Program-made: the position numbers and the translations under genes
Shown: in pieces, positions 30,525 to 39,254 of the stretch
How positions within the stretch are numbered: position 1 is the first letter of the stretch
Layout of the letters: each line of letters starts with the position of its first letter
From: MFZZ01 sp964582715
Lineage (GTDB): Bacteria; Patescibacteriota; Microgenomatia; UBA1406; GWC2-37-13
DNA: 43,273 nucleotides
Direction: 5' to 3'
NCBI GenBank assembly: GCA_964582715.1
Contig: CAZOSM010000006.1
Location: 1-43,273 of the forward strand
The notes under the pieces: generated by a model
What the model saw: only the letters and a program-made list of their open reading frames with translations
Databases searched by the model: none
Told to the model about the DNA's origin: nothing

Positions 30525-31499
30525 ATGCCAAAAGAAGCTATTGTTGCCGTAACTCTAAACTGTAATGCTCGATGCGTGATGTGTAACATTTGGCAGAATA
30601 GAATCCCAAATGAAGTCAAACCAGATTTCTACACCCGACTGCCCCCCACATTAAAAGATATCAATATCACTGGTGGAGAACCGTTCTTGAGAGCAGATTT
30701 ACCAGAAGTACTTCGAGTGATCCATAAACAGTGCCCTAATGCAAGACTGCTTATAAATACGAACGGATATCTAAAAAAAAGGATCAATGATATGATACCT
30801 GAAATCTATAAAGATAATCCTAATATTGCACTCCGAGTATCACTTGATGGCTTTGCACACACCCATGACAATATTAGAAGATTGCCTCACTTTTTTGACT
30901 TTGCAATGGAATCTTTAGAAATTTGTCGTAAAGCTGGCTTAAAGGATTTAGGAGTATCTTATACGCTCATGAGTCTTAATTTCCAAGATTTACTCAAAAT
31001 GTATACTTATTGTAAAGAGCACGATATGGAATTTTCCTTAACTGTCGCGACTGATTCTCCTATTTATTTTGGGACTGGAAAAGTATCACTTCGACCTAAA
31101 ATAGATGATAATTTACGAGCTATATTTGATGAGCTTGTGACCAGTCAATATTCAAGTTATAAACCTAAAAATTGGGTGAGAGCTTGGTTTAATAAACGAT
31201 TACTGCAATTCATTGAAACAAATGAAAGAGCTCTTACCTGCCATGCCGGAGATGACTTTTTCTATTTAGATTCATTAGGAAGAGTGTATGCCTGCCATAT
31301 TAAACCTTGGGAGATGGGAAACTTAAATGAAGCATCGTTTGAGGAAATTTATAATTCTAAAAGGTCTGATACTTTTAGGAAAAAAGCAAAAATATGTAAT
31401 GATTGTTGGATGGTTTGTAGTGCCCGAGCTTCTATAAAAAAATCAATGTTGTCTGTTCTTGGTGATATTATTCAAGAAAAATTAATTTCTCACGTTTAG
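30525..31499 (+). CDS. Radical SAM/SPASM-type protein
   Basis: A 324-residue radical SAM enzyme. The cluster motif is C13-x3-C17-x2-C20 (L-N-C-N-A-R-C-V-M-C), followed by I-T-G-G-E-P-F. The C-terminal part has Cys in C-H-A-G-D-D, Y-A-C-H-I-K-P-W-E-M-G-N-L and C-N-D-C-W-M-V-C, which fit a SPASM-type auxiliary cluster. Such enzymes modify peptides, sugars or other small molecules. It lies 4 nt before a glycosyltransferase in a glycan locus, so a sugar or lipid-linked substrate is possible, but no precursor peptide is evident beside it. Confidence 0.85.
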   Translation: MPKEAIVAVTLNCNARCVMCNIWQNRIPNEVKPDFYTRLPPTLKDINITGGEPFLRADLPEVLRVIHKQCPNARLLINTNGYLKKRINDMIPEIYKDNPNIALRVSLDGFAHTHDNIRRLPHFFDFAMESLEICRKAGLKDLGVSYTLMSLNFQDLLKMYTYCKEHDMEFSLTVATDSPIYFGTGKVSLRPKIDDNLRAIFDELVTSQYSSYKPKNWVRAWFNKRLLQFIETNERALTCHAGDDFFYLDSLGRVYACHIKPWEMGNLNEASFEEIYNSKRSDTFRKKAKICNDCWMVCSARASIKKSMLSVLGDIIQEKLISHV

Positions 31500-31503
31500 A
31501 GAT

Positions 31504-32592
31504 ATGAAAATAGCCATAATAGGTCCTAGAGTATTTCCTACTTATAATAGAAAAGGGGTCAGTGGTATAGAAAAACGGACTGAAGCATATATTAAGTCAT
31601 TAGCAAAAAACCATAAGATATTTGTATTTATACGTAATTGGGCTTATGAAGAAGATATTGTGGTCGAAAATATTATTATTAAAAGGGTTTTTACTATCAA
31701 AAACCTATATCTGGATACATTCATTTATAGCATTTTAGCGACAATTGGTGCTCTTTGGAATCAATGTGATATTTTTATGTATGAAGGAACAGGAGCAACT
31801 ACCTTGGCTTTTCTACCAAAATTACTACACAAAAAAGTTATTATTTCTATTCATACAGAAGAGTGGAAAAGAGAGAAGTGGAATAGAATAGCAAAATGGT
31901 ATCTTACCTTTCTTGAGTCAATTATCTTCTTTATTACCGATAATATCATAACAGTATCACACGATTTGCAAAAATATATTTTAAAAAAATACAATAAAAA
32001 ATCTATCGTAATTCCATATTATTATGAAAAGCCCACACCTTCTAAAGAGAATGCTATTCTTAAAAAATATAATTTACATAATAGAGGATATCTTTTATTT
32101 TTAGGTAGATTAACAAAAGAAAAAAGAATTGACTGGCTTATTAAAGCATATAATCTTAATCTAACGGACAAAAAGTTAGTAATTGCTGGAGACAATGATT
32201 TGGATATACACTATGTTACTTTTTTAAAAAAATTATCCAAAAATAACTCAAATATTATTTTTACAGGTTATGTTGATGGGAAAGCTAAAGAAGTATTATT
32301 ACAATATTGTTTTTTATTTATACTGCCTTCATCTATTGAAGGGCTTTCTCTTGCATTACTTGAAGCGATGTCATACCAACGACCTATACTGGCCTCAAAC
32401 CTACCCCAACATAGAGTAATGCTACAAAAAACTGAATATCTCTTTAATACAAACAGCTATTCTGACTTCCTAGCTCATTTTCAACAACTCTTGCAAAGTA
32501 AACAGAATACCACTACTTACAATTATTTACAGCAACTTCCTTCGTTACATGAATTTCAAAAGACTTATGAAACACTTATTAAGAATATATAA
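31504..32592 (+). CDS. GT4 glycosyltransferase
   Basis: A 362-residue GT-B fold protein. The N-terminal half begins K-I-A-I-I-G-P-R-V-F-P and contains G-V-S-G-I-E-K-R-T. The C-terminal half carries the family 4 features: L-F-L-G-R-L-T-K-E-K-R-I-D-W-L-I-K-A, I-F-T-G-Y-V-D-G and P-S-S-I-E-G-L-S-L-A-L-L-E-A-M. It adds a sugar from a nucleotide donor to the growing lipid-linked glycan on the cytoplasmic side. Its start is 4 nt after the radical SAM gene and its end overlaps the next gene by 44 nt, so the three form an operon. Confidence 0.88.
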   Translation: MKIAIIGPRVFPTYNRKGVSGIEKRTEAYIKSLAKNHKIFVFIRNWAYEEDIVVENIIIKRVFTIKNLYLDTFIYSILATIGALWNQCDIFMYEGTGATTLAFLPKLLHKKVIISIHTEEWKREKWNRIAKWYLTFLESIIFFITDNIITVSHDLQKYILKKYNKKSIVIPYYYEKPTPSKENAILKKYNLHNRGYLLFLGRLTKEKRIDWLIKAYNLNLTDKKLVIAGDNDLDIHYVTFLKKLSKNNSNIIFTGYVDGKAKEVLLQYCFLFILPSSIEGLSLALLEAMSYQRPILASNLPQHRVMLQKTEYLFNTNSYSDFLAHFQQLLQSKQNTTTYNYLQQLPSLHEFQKTYETLIKNI

Positions 32593-33868
32593 CACCATCG
32601 ATCTTTATCTCAATAATCTTGCTCCTTATCTTTTGGCATTTTCTATTTTTCTATTACATATTCCTTATTATGAAATACCTTTACTGAATACCTATATATT
32701 AGCTCGACTTATTACTATCCTTCTTTTTGGATATCTATCAATTTCATATTTCTTTCAAAAAGAAAGAGGAAAACTGAATAAAAACATAACTATAAAATTA
32801 TTAGTTCTATTTACGTTCACAACTGGCCTTTCCATTATTACTTCCGAAAGTATCTCTGCATTTATCTCAAATTATGAAGATATAGTGCTTTCAACTTTGT
32901 TTTACTCAAATTGTTATTTATTACTATCAAAAAATTATCCAGTTGTTTTTAAATATATTGTAATAGCTTTCATTGCATCTACTTTTGTTAGTGTCTTAGA
33001 TGAATTTTTTTTACTATTGAATCCTCATATATATTTACAGATCGCAAAATATATTCTTCACCCAAATCAATATGAATTTATTCAATCAAGTACCTTTAGG
33101 GGTCGACTATTTGTTAATAGATTTAATGAAATTTTCCTGCCCTTGATGTTTGTGCTCCTCATCCATGGCAATAAATTGAGAAGAATTTTGCTGAGTGTAT
33201 GTATATTTTTTATTGGAATCCTCGCTCTTTTTTCTGGTTGGAGAATCAGGTTAGCTGCTGTTTTTGTAGGACTATTATCTGCACCTGTACTCCTTATGTA
33301 TAACCTTAAAAAGAAAATACTAATAATAAGTATTAGTATTATCGTCCTGATATGTATGGTCATGGCTAGTGATTTTGTGATGAGAGAAATAACTGGATAT
33401 TCCACCGTAGGGAGGTTAATACTTGAAGATGATGCTGATGTTACCGCTTTAACAGTACGACTAGGTTTTTTTGGTAAAGCTATTGAGCTTTTTAAATCAT
33501 CCCCTCTCATAGGTGTGGGATTGGGACAATATAGTTTATTAGGCGATCGGCCTTATGAAAATTATTACTCTCTCTTTATTGAGCGCGAAATTGAAGCAGA
33601 ACTACTCAGTGTTGGTCCTCATAATATTTTTTTCCATTTACTTGCTGAAACAGGCATTTTAGGATTTACTGCATTCCTCATACTTATACTGTATTTTATT
33701 TATTCAGATTGGCATACATGGAGATTAAAAGGAAACAATCCTTTTTCAATCTCGTTTATATTAGGATTCTGGATACTATTTTCATTTGCACTCTTTCATT
33801 CCGAATTTGGCTTCCAGTTTTATGCATTATTATGGACGTTTAGGGCTATTAACGAGACTGAAGAATAG
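32549..33868 (+). CDS. O-antigen ligase/polymerase (Wzy/WaaL-like) membrane protein
   Basis: A 439-residue polytopic protein with about eleven hydrophobic helices. The long outer loop before the last helices contains R-L-G-F-F-G-K-A-I-E-L-F-K-S-S-P-L-I-G-V-G-L-G-Q-Y and H-N-I-F-F-H-L-L-A-E-T-G-I-L-G, the core of the Wzy_C/O-antigen ligase family. It should polymerise repeat units or ligate glycan to an acceptor outside the membrane. It overlaps the GT4 gene by 44 nt; the in-frame ATG at 32567 is an alternative start that would shorten the overlap. The 3' end overlaps the convergent GT4 gene by 39 bp. Confidence 0.85.
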   Translation: MNFKRLMKHLLRIYNTIDLYLNNLAPYLLAFSIFLLHIPYYEIPLLNTYILARLITILLFGYLSISYFFQKERGKLNKNITIKLLVLFTFTTGLSIITSESISAFISNYEDIVLSTLFYSNCYLLLSKNYPVVFKYIVIAFIASTFVSVLDEFFLLLNPHIYLQIAKYILHPNQYEFIQSSTFRGRLFVNRFNEIFLPLMFVLLIHGNKLRRILLSVCIFFIGILALFSGWRIRLAAVFVGLLSAPVLLMYNLKKKILIISISIIVLICMVMASDFVMREITGYSTVGRLILEDDADVTALTVRLGFFGKAIELFKSSPLIGVGLGQYSLLGDRPYENYYSLFIEREIEAELLSVGPHNIFFHLLAETGILGFTAFLILILYFIYSDWHTWRLKGNNPFSISFILGFWILFSFALFHSEFGFQFYALLWTFRAINETEE

Positions 33869-34975
33869 ATTTAAATATTTTGGGTATAAAAGCTCAGTAC
33901 TATATTTATCTGCATTTTTTTTAGCATTTATACTTAAAGAAGCATATAGTTTTGGATCCTCCATAATCTCTAATATGTATGTTGAAATAACTTCTGGATT
34001 ATGTGAGCTTATTAATATACCATTTTCCTTATGTCGAATAAGTTCTCTTGGTCCATAATCCACATCTGATGCAATAATTGGCTTACCTATTGCTTGCACT
34101 TCTAATATTGCATAAGAAAAACCTTCAAAATGGCTTAATAAAATAAATATATCAGCAGATACTAACTCTACGAATGGATTTTTCTTCCAACCTGGAAAAT
34201 GAAGGTATTTTTTTACAAACTCGTTAGAATAACTATCTTTTATTTCTTGCGAAATAGCATCTATACCAAGAAAGTTCATCTCAACATCTAAACCTTTTCC
34301 TCTGAGATACTCTACTACTCTTGCTAAACCAAGCACATCTTTTTGGCTATCATTCCTAACTATTGTAACAAGCTTTATATTCTTTTTATCTAGAGAATTA
34401 TGGGATTTTCTATATCTTTTTATTGCATTTATATCGAACAAATATGGAATCCACCTTATTTTCCAATCTTTTATATTAAATTTTGAAGTCAATTGTTTTT
34501 TTAATCCTTTTGAAGGCACTATGTGGATATCTGCTCTGCTATACATATATCTAACAAGGAATTTAACAAATGTAGAGAATAAAGTTTTCCGTTGATTCTG
34601 GATATGTCTTTCAATATTTACATGACTACTATTAATCAGTTTAAATTTGAGAAAAAAAGAAATGATATCTCCTACAATATTGGCAAAAATATCCAAAGAA
34701 TATACAATGTTCGGAGAAAATCTACTTATATATATAAAGACAAACACTACATTGACTACAGATTTAATTAGATTACCTATGGAGATTCCTTGTTGTTTAG
34801 GTATAAAAAAACCTACTTTACTATATGGGAAAGAATAAGGATAGGATTCAGTATGTGTAATGACTTGCACTTCAAAGCGCTGATCCTGAGATAACGGCTG
34901 ATATATTTGTTCAATAAACCTTCCGGTACCACCATTTGGATCCTTGATATAAAAGAGAATGCGGATTTTTTTCAT
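33830..34975 (-). CDS. GT4 glycosyltransferase
   Basis: A 381-residue GT-B protein beginning M-K-K-I-R-I-L-F-Y-I-K-D-P-N-G-G-T-G-R-F. The C-terminal domain shows K-L-V-T-I-V-R-N-D-S-Q-K-D, the acceptor-side L-H-F-P-G-W-K-K-N-P, and A-D-I-F-I-L-L-S-H-F-E-G-F-S-Y-A-I-L-E. This resembles the GalNAc/glucosyl transferases of family 4 used in polysaccharide synthesis. I chose the ATG at 34975; a GTG three codons upstream lies inside a hairpin. It converges on the ligase gene with a 39-bp overlap, so the two transcripts would be antisense at their ends. Confidence 0.87.
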   Translation of the reverse strand: MKKIRILFYIKDPNGGTGRFIEQIYQPLSQDQRFEVQVITHTESYPYSFPYSKVGFFIPKQQGISIGNLIKSVVNVVFVFIYISRFSPNIVYSLDIFANIVGDIISFFLKFKLINSSHVNIERHIQNQRKTLFSTFVKFLVRYMYSRADIHIVPSKGLKKQLTSKFNIKDWKIRWIPYLFDINAIKRYRKSHNSLDKKNIKLVTIVRNDSQKDVLGLARVVEYLRGKGLDVEMNFLGIDAISQEIKDSYSNEFVKKYLHFPGWKKNPFVELVSADIFILLSHFEGFSYAILEVQAIGKPIIASDVDYGPRELIRHKENGILISSHNPEVISTYILEIMEDPKLYASLSINAKKNADKYSTELLYPKYLNLFFSLVNSPKRP

Positions 34976-34979
34976 AATA

Positions 34980-35009
34980 ATCACACCATTCTTAATCTGC
35001 AGGTGTGAT
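34980..35009 (-). terminator. Hairpin between GH10 and GT4 genes
   Basis: ATCACACC (34980 to 34987) and GGTGTGAT (35002 to 35009) form an 8-bp stem with a 14-nt loop. On the minus strand it comes 17 nt after the GH10 stop and is followed by TTATT. It may end the GH10 transcript. It also lies just before the GT4 ATG, so it could affect that gene's start. Confidence 0.45.
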
Positions 35010-35025
35010 CACTATTGTACAAGAA

Positions 35026-37644
35026 TTATGAAATAGCTTCTTTTAGAAATGCATCATATACTTTTCCTGGTTTCAAGCCATCTGCCGTATTCTCATACAA
35101 CAAAGGACTGTTACCTGCTTCACTTGGAAGTACCTTATGCAACCATGAATCATCATCGCGATATCCCCACATATGAATACCGGCGACTACTGTTTCCCCA
35201 TATCTTCTATTTACACTTTTTGCTGCTCTTACTATCCACTGCGCCATCTGTGCTTTATATGATTCATCTTGCTCAGTGTTCACATGCATCCAGTCAAGCT
35301 CAGTTAATCGTGTTTGATACCCAGCTTCTGCAATTTGAGAAAAAATTCCCTCAAGAACTGCTTGTGAAATACGAGTATCACGAATACTGGTATGAAACTG
35401 TAATCCAATCGTATCCACTTTTCCTCCTGCATTTCGTATAGTATTAGCTCTTTCTATCATTTTTGAGATATACTGAGGAAAATCCTGTCTAATATCATTA
35501 AGTACCAACTCTGCATTTGGATCTACTTCAGCTGCTACTTTGGAAAATTCTGCTAAATAATCTACTTCATCTGTATTTACTAAGTCTTCCCAAAAATTAG
35601 GCTCTCTATGAGTATCTTCCCAATCATTTGGAGAATCATATCCTGGGAGAAATTCATTCCCTAATACATACTGATTAATTGTTCCTTTATAGCGGTTCAT
35701 AATTGCACGGATACGATCTTTACCGAAAGTGAGATACTTCTCCCGTATCTGCGCCCTTAGTTCTGAGTTATTTGGCTCAGTGGCAAGTGCTTTCCTGTCT
35801 GCAGATACTTGACCCATTAACCATGCGGGCATTCTTTCTGAAGCAGCCTCTATAAGATGATGAAAAAATACTTCTTTACCTGCATCCTTTGCAAAATTAA
35901 CTACTTGATCTAATCTACTCCAATCCATAACTTCTGAAATATCTTCATAATCCCATTTCCCATTTTCATATTTAACTGGTCTTACATGCATGTATCTAAA
36001 TTCACCTGCTTCTTCAGTAACAATCATATTTGCATCCTTCACAATGATTGATGTATCTTCCTTTTTACCTAAATTATTACCTCTATTATGGACTGCGATA
36101 CCAAAATCTATACCATATTTTGACTTTAAATAGTCACCTAAGCCAGGAGTATTCCAAACCCATTCACCTCTTGATGCTTTGTTTGCTTTATAACGGCCTT
36201 CTCCGGTCTGGGGATCATTAACCCAAACTGTATATCCTTTATCTTCATTCCCGTATTCTGAAACTTGGATCTCTAAGGGAGCTTCTGACGTATTACTTGT
36301 GCCTGCTGCTTGTGCTACTTCTTGAGTAAAGCTTGGGATAACTACCCATTCTTCAGTATCACGGCTTGCAACAGCACTCTTTACTTCACCTTCTGAACTA
36401 GTTTCTATAGCCTGATATGTACCTTCACCCACTCGTGTATAACTGGCTTTATTTCCTTCTTGTACAGCGATCTTATTTAAAAATTGAGAATTTCTTGGCA
36501 TACCAGGTAAGAATATCTTTGCATGAGTATCTTTATTGAGTCCTTCAGCAAGAGAAGATACGTTATTTCCATCTAAGGCAGTTATAGAATTTACCATTTC
36601 AGTAGCTCTTTCTACACCATATGCTGATACTAATCCTTCAATTGTTGTAAAACCTATTGAACTAAAGGAAGGATTGAGATCCTCAATGGTTTCTGCATCT
36701 TTAAATGACCCTCTTGCTATTGCAAAGATAGTTTGTGCATCTTTTTTCATAGCAGAAATAACATCTACAGTTTCATTTTCAACATTAACAAATAATGAAA
36801 GTGGTTGTTTACCTAATATTGTCCCAATATCAAAAACTCCAGATCCATTCTTTTCACTTAAAACACCTACTGCAGAGGTAAATACTGCTCTTTTATAAGC
36901 AGTAATATCTTCACTTTCCTTAGAATCCGATTCTGACGTTTCCCAAGCAGCGCGAGCATCAGCTTCAAGTTCAGTTTCTAATGCACCACCACCTACTCCT
37001 TCAAATAAATCAGTGATAGCCAAAGAAGCTGTTGATTTAACTTCAGGGAGTTTTACATCTTGTAATTCTTTTGAAGTAACATTTGCTGTTACAGGTAAGG
37101 AGACACTTCTACCTGTTTGGTCAACAAAATTGATATTGCCGGATTGATCAACACTTACCTTTTCTGTTAGGTTAACTGCGGTATATACTTCTTCTGAGGA
37201 CAATTCTAATGCCAAATCTCCGGATTCTGGATCAGTTGTAGTTCGTACTTCTTTAACAACATGCCAATCATTTGTATCTGGGTCTTCAACATCTCTCTCT
37301 AACTTTATTAATGATTGATATGGTAAATCACCTATATCATTCCCAGCAGCTGAATCTCTACTATTTAAATGTGGGTTAGCTGTAACCTGTCTAATTGAAT
37401 CTAAAATGCTTTCTAGTGGTTGTCTCATTATTATTTCTCTTTGCCCTCCTGCTGGTTCACCTTGTACAAAATCAATATTCCATTCAATACTTTGAGGAAG
37501 TGCCTCTGGATCAGCAGGAGCTGCTTGTAATGGTTCCGGTATTTGAGCTACAGCGTTAGCAGCAAGCGCTACTCCTGCTGCTTGTAAAAATCTTCTACGA
37601 GAAAACTTAATATCAGTTAAACTATTTGGTTTATTCTCTGTCAT
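35026..37644 (-). CDS. Tat-exported GH10 endo-beta-xylanase-like protein
   Basis: An 872-residue protein. The N-terminus has a twin-arginine signal (F-S-R-R-R-F-L-Q-A-A-G, about 14 to 41). Residues 45 to about 510 are a long region with no family I recognise, mostly alternating strands and acidic helices. The C-terminal part (about 520 to 870) is a GH10-type TIM barrel. Its acid/base is E664 in V-L-G-N-E-F and its nucleophile is E782 in L-T-E-L-D-W, with H-F-H-H and G-L-Q-F-H-T as further barrel motifs. It should cut beta-1,4-linked xylan or a similar glycan outside the cell, after folding in the cytoplasm. The start is fixed by the Tat signal. Confidence 0.85.
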   Translation of the reverse strand: MTENKPNSLTDIKFSRRRFLQAAGVALAANAVAQIPEPLQAAPADPEALPQSIEWNIDFVQGEPAGGQREIIMRQPLESILDSIRQVTANPHLNSRDSAAGNDIGDLPYQSLIKLERDVEDPDTNDWHVVKEVRTTTDPESGDLALELSSEEVYTAVNLTEKVSVDQSGNINFVDQTGRSVSLPVTANVTSKELQDVKLPEVKSTASLAITDLFEGVGGGALETELEADARAAWETSESDSKESEDITAYKRAVFTSAVGVLSEKNGSGVFDIGTILGKQPLSLFVNVENETVDVISAMKKDAQTIFAIARGSFKDAETIEDLNPSFSSIGFTTIEGLVSAYGVERATEMVNSITALDGNNVSSLAEGLNKDTHAKIFLPGMPRNSQFLNKIAVQEGNKASYTRVGEGTYQAIETSSEGEVKSAVASRDTEEWVVIPSFTQEVAQAAGTSNTSEAPLEIQVSEYGNEDKGYTVWVNDPQTGEGRYKANKASRGEWVWNTPGLGDYLKSKYGIDFGIAVHNRGNNLGKKEDTSIIVKDANMIVTEEAGEFRYMHVRPVKYENGKWDYEDISEVMDWSRLDQVVNFAKDAGKEVFFHHLIEAASERMPAWLMGQVSADRKALATEPNNSELRAQIREKYLTFGKDRIRAIMNRYKGTINQYVLGNEFLPGYDSPNDWEDTHREPNFWEDLVNTDEVDYLAEFSKVAAEVDPNAELVLNDIRQDFPQYISKMIERANTIRNAGGKVDTIGLQFHTSIRDTRISQAVLEGIFSQIAEAGYQTRLTELDWMHVNTEQDESYKAQMAQWIVRAAKSVNRRYGETVVAGIHMWGYRDDDSWLHKVLPSEAGNSPLLYENTADGLKPGKVYDAFLKEAIS

Positions 37645-37718
37645 ATAGTGTAAAAATATATAAACAACCTATAGTATACAACTGACGATGTCAAATTACA
37701 ACTATCTTCGCACCATAG

Positions 37719-37770
37719 TAGGCTATTTTATTACACACTCAGTATGTATAATAAAGTGAAAAATAGCCTA
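37719..37770 (-). terminator. Inverted repeat between GH10 and DUF4330-like genes
   Basis: TAGGCTATTTT (37719 to 37729) and AAAATAGCCTA (37760 to 37770) are exact 11-bp inverted repeats around 30 nt of AT-rich DNA. The repeat lies 20 nt after the stop of the minus-strand gene ending at 37790. It may be a terminator or stem protecting that mRNA; no T-run follows. The rest of 37645 to 37718 shows no clear feature apart from AT-rich DNA that must hold the GH10 promoter. Confidence 0.45.
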
Positions 37771-37789
37771 TAAATTACGTATCGCTTAC

Positions 37790-38623
37790 TTATTGGATTG
37801 AAGTTACAACAAAATCATTGAAAACAAACGATTTAAGAGGTAAGGTAATATGCTTACCAAGCACAAGTGGAATTTCTTCCCTGAAGACATAATGATGAGG
37901 GGTGTCTTTTACTGTTATACGCAATGTAGCCTTTATATTGATCGGTGGTTCTGAAAAAATAGGATAGTTATTACCAGTAGCACTATATATAGCATAAGTA
38001 TCTTGAAAATCTTTTTCTAAAACTTCCACTACAATCTCCTCCCCATCAAAATATGTAGCACCTTCTTGAATAGCTTGATATTCCCATGGATCGGCATCAT
38101 TTTTTTGAATAGTAACTATCTTTTCTACATAATTCTCGGTTAAAGGTTTCTCAGAAAATTCCATTATGGTTCCTGATATTACTGCTTTTTGAAATTCAAA
38201 ATCAATAGGTCCACCTGTTAATACGGGCTCACGTTTATACATATATTGATTTGCTCTCTCACTTTTATTCACGACCATTCTGACTACTAAATACGTATCA
38301 TATTGTTCACTTCCATTTATAATATATCCTACTGGATACACTCGCACTTCAAGAATTTCTGCTATTTTTTTGCCAGTTAAACTCCGTTCTACATCTCCTT
38401 TTTTTATTGAATCTACAAACCATACAGAAGGTTTTAATGTACTTGCCCACCAAAATCCCTGTGATACTTTAACACGCACATAGATTACTTCTTCGTTATC
38501 TGAGAATAATTTATAGCCTGCTATACTACAGATAGTAAGGACTATCAATATAAGGGAAACCAGAACATAATTCTTTTTTATATAGCGAATAAAACGCTGT
38601 ATTAATTTAGGGGGTGTAACCAT
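37790..38623 (-). CDS. Membrane-anchored protein, DUF4330-like
   Basis: A 277-residue protein with one membrane helix (about 22 to 40, V-L-V-S-L-I-L-I-V-L-T-I-C-S-I-A-G) and an outer beta-rich domain. It has V-R-V-K-V-S-Q-G-F-W-W-A-S and V-D-S-I-K-K-G-D-V-E-R-S-L-T-G-K-K-I-A-E-I-L-E, like the K-x-G-D-x-x-x-x-x-x-G-x-x-x-G-x-V pattern of DUF4330-type proteins; this assignment is tentative. I chose the ATG at 38623 because the ATG four codons upstream lies inside the TATAAT (38634 to 38639) that drives the gene. It is divergent from the sugar transferase. Confidence 0.6.
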   Translation of the reverse strand: MVTPPKLIQRFIRYIKKNYVLVSLILIVLTICSIAGYKLFSDNEEVIYVRVKVSQGFWWASTLKPSVWFVDSIKKGDVERSLTGKKIAEILEVRVYPVGYIINGSEQYDTYLVVRMVVNKSERANQYMYKREPVLTGGPIDFEFQKAVISGTIMEFSEKPLTENYVEKIVTIQKNDADPWEYQAIQEGATYFDGEEIVVEVLEKDFQDTYAIYSATGNNYPIFSEPPINIKATLRITVKDTPHHYVFREEIPLVLGKHITLPLKSFVFNDFVVTSIQ

Positions 38624-38675
38624 AGACTGAAACATTATACTCTAGAAAACATGCATGATACAATAATTCAGATCT

Positions 38676-39254
38676 ATGTTTCAACGATTACTTGCATTAG
38701 TGTTATTAATCTTACTGTTACCTCTATTTGGACTGTTTTATATTTTGATCACCTTTACATCAAAAGGTCCTTTTATTTTTCGACAAAAAAGACTAGGGAA
38801 AAATAAAAATCCGTTCACTATTTATAAAATAAGAACGATGATTCATAATGCCGATGAGCTTAAAAATACGTATCTGCATCTTAATGAAGCTGATGGCCCG
38901 GTATTTAAGATTACTAATGACCCAAGATATACAACAATTGGTAAAATTCTTTCTAAACTGGGTCTTGATGAGCTACCTCAATTGATTAATATTATTAAAG
39001 GAGAAATGGCATTTGTAGGACCACGTCCACTTCCTGTGTCTGAAGCCATAATGATTCCTCATCAATATCAAAAAAGGTTTACTGTTTTACCAGGGATAAC
39101 ATCATCATGGGTTATTAATGGCTCACATCATCTCTCATTTATAGAATGGATGGAATTAGATCTAAAATACATAGAAGATAAATCACTACATTATGACGTT
39201 CTGATTGCGCTCAATACCATAAAAGTCATAATAAAAAATTTATTTATTCAATAG
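38676..39254 (+). CDS. Monotopic phosphoglycosyl transferase (bacterial sugar transferase)
   Basis: A 192-residue protein with the catalytic core only: an N-terminal re-entrant membrane helix (about 3 to 27), then R-Q-K-R-L-G-K-N, F-T-I-Y-K-I-R-T-M, and the Asp-Glu dyad D98-E99 in L-D-E-L-P-Q-L-I-N-I-I-K-G. P-G-I-T comes later. It transfers a phospho-sugar from a UDP-sugar to undecaprenyl phosphate, the first step of glycan assembly. It lacks the extra N-terminal helices of WcaJ/WbaP types and so is like PglC. TACAAT lies 11 nt before its ATG. The 3' end overlaps the convergent fusion gene by 15 nt. Confidence 0.92.
   Translation: MFQRLLALVLLILLLPLFGLFYILITFTSKGPFIFRQKRLGKNKNPFTIYKIRTMIHNADELKNTYLHLNEADGPVFKITNDPRYTTIGKILSKLGLDELPQLINIIKGEMAFVGPRPLPVSEAIMIPHQYQKRFTVLPGITSSWVINGSHHLSFIEWMELDLKYIEDKSLHYDVLIALNTIKVIIKNLFIQ

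Noticed and set aside
30525..31499. Sactipeptide or other peptide-modification cluster around the radical SAM gene
   Set aside because: No short precursor ORF, peptidase or dedicated exporter is next to it; the neighbours are glycan genes.
35049..36898. Plus-strand ORFs of 120 to 130 codons opposite the GH10 gene
   Set aside because: Composition and lack of motifs mark them as antisense shadows of a well-supported gene.
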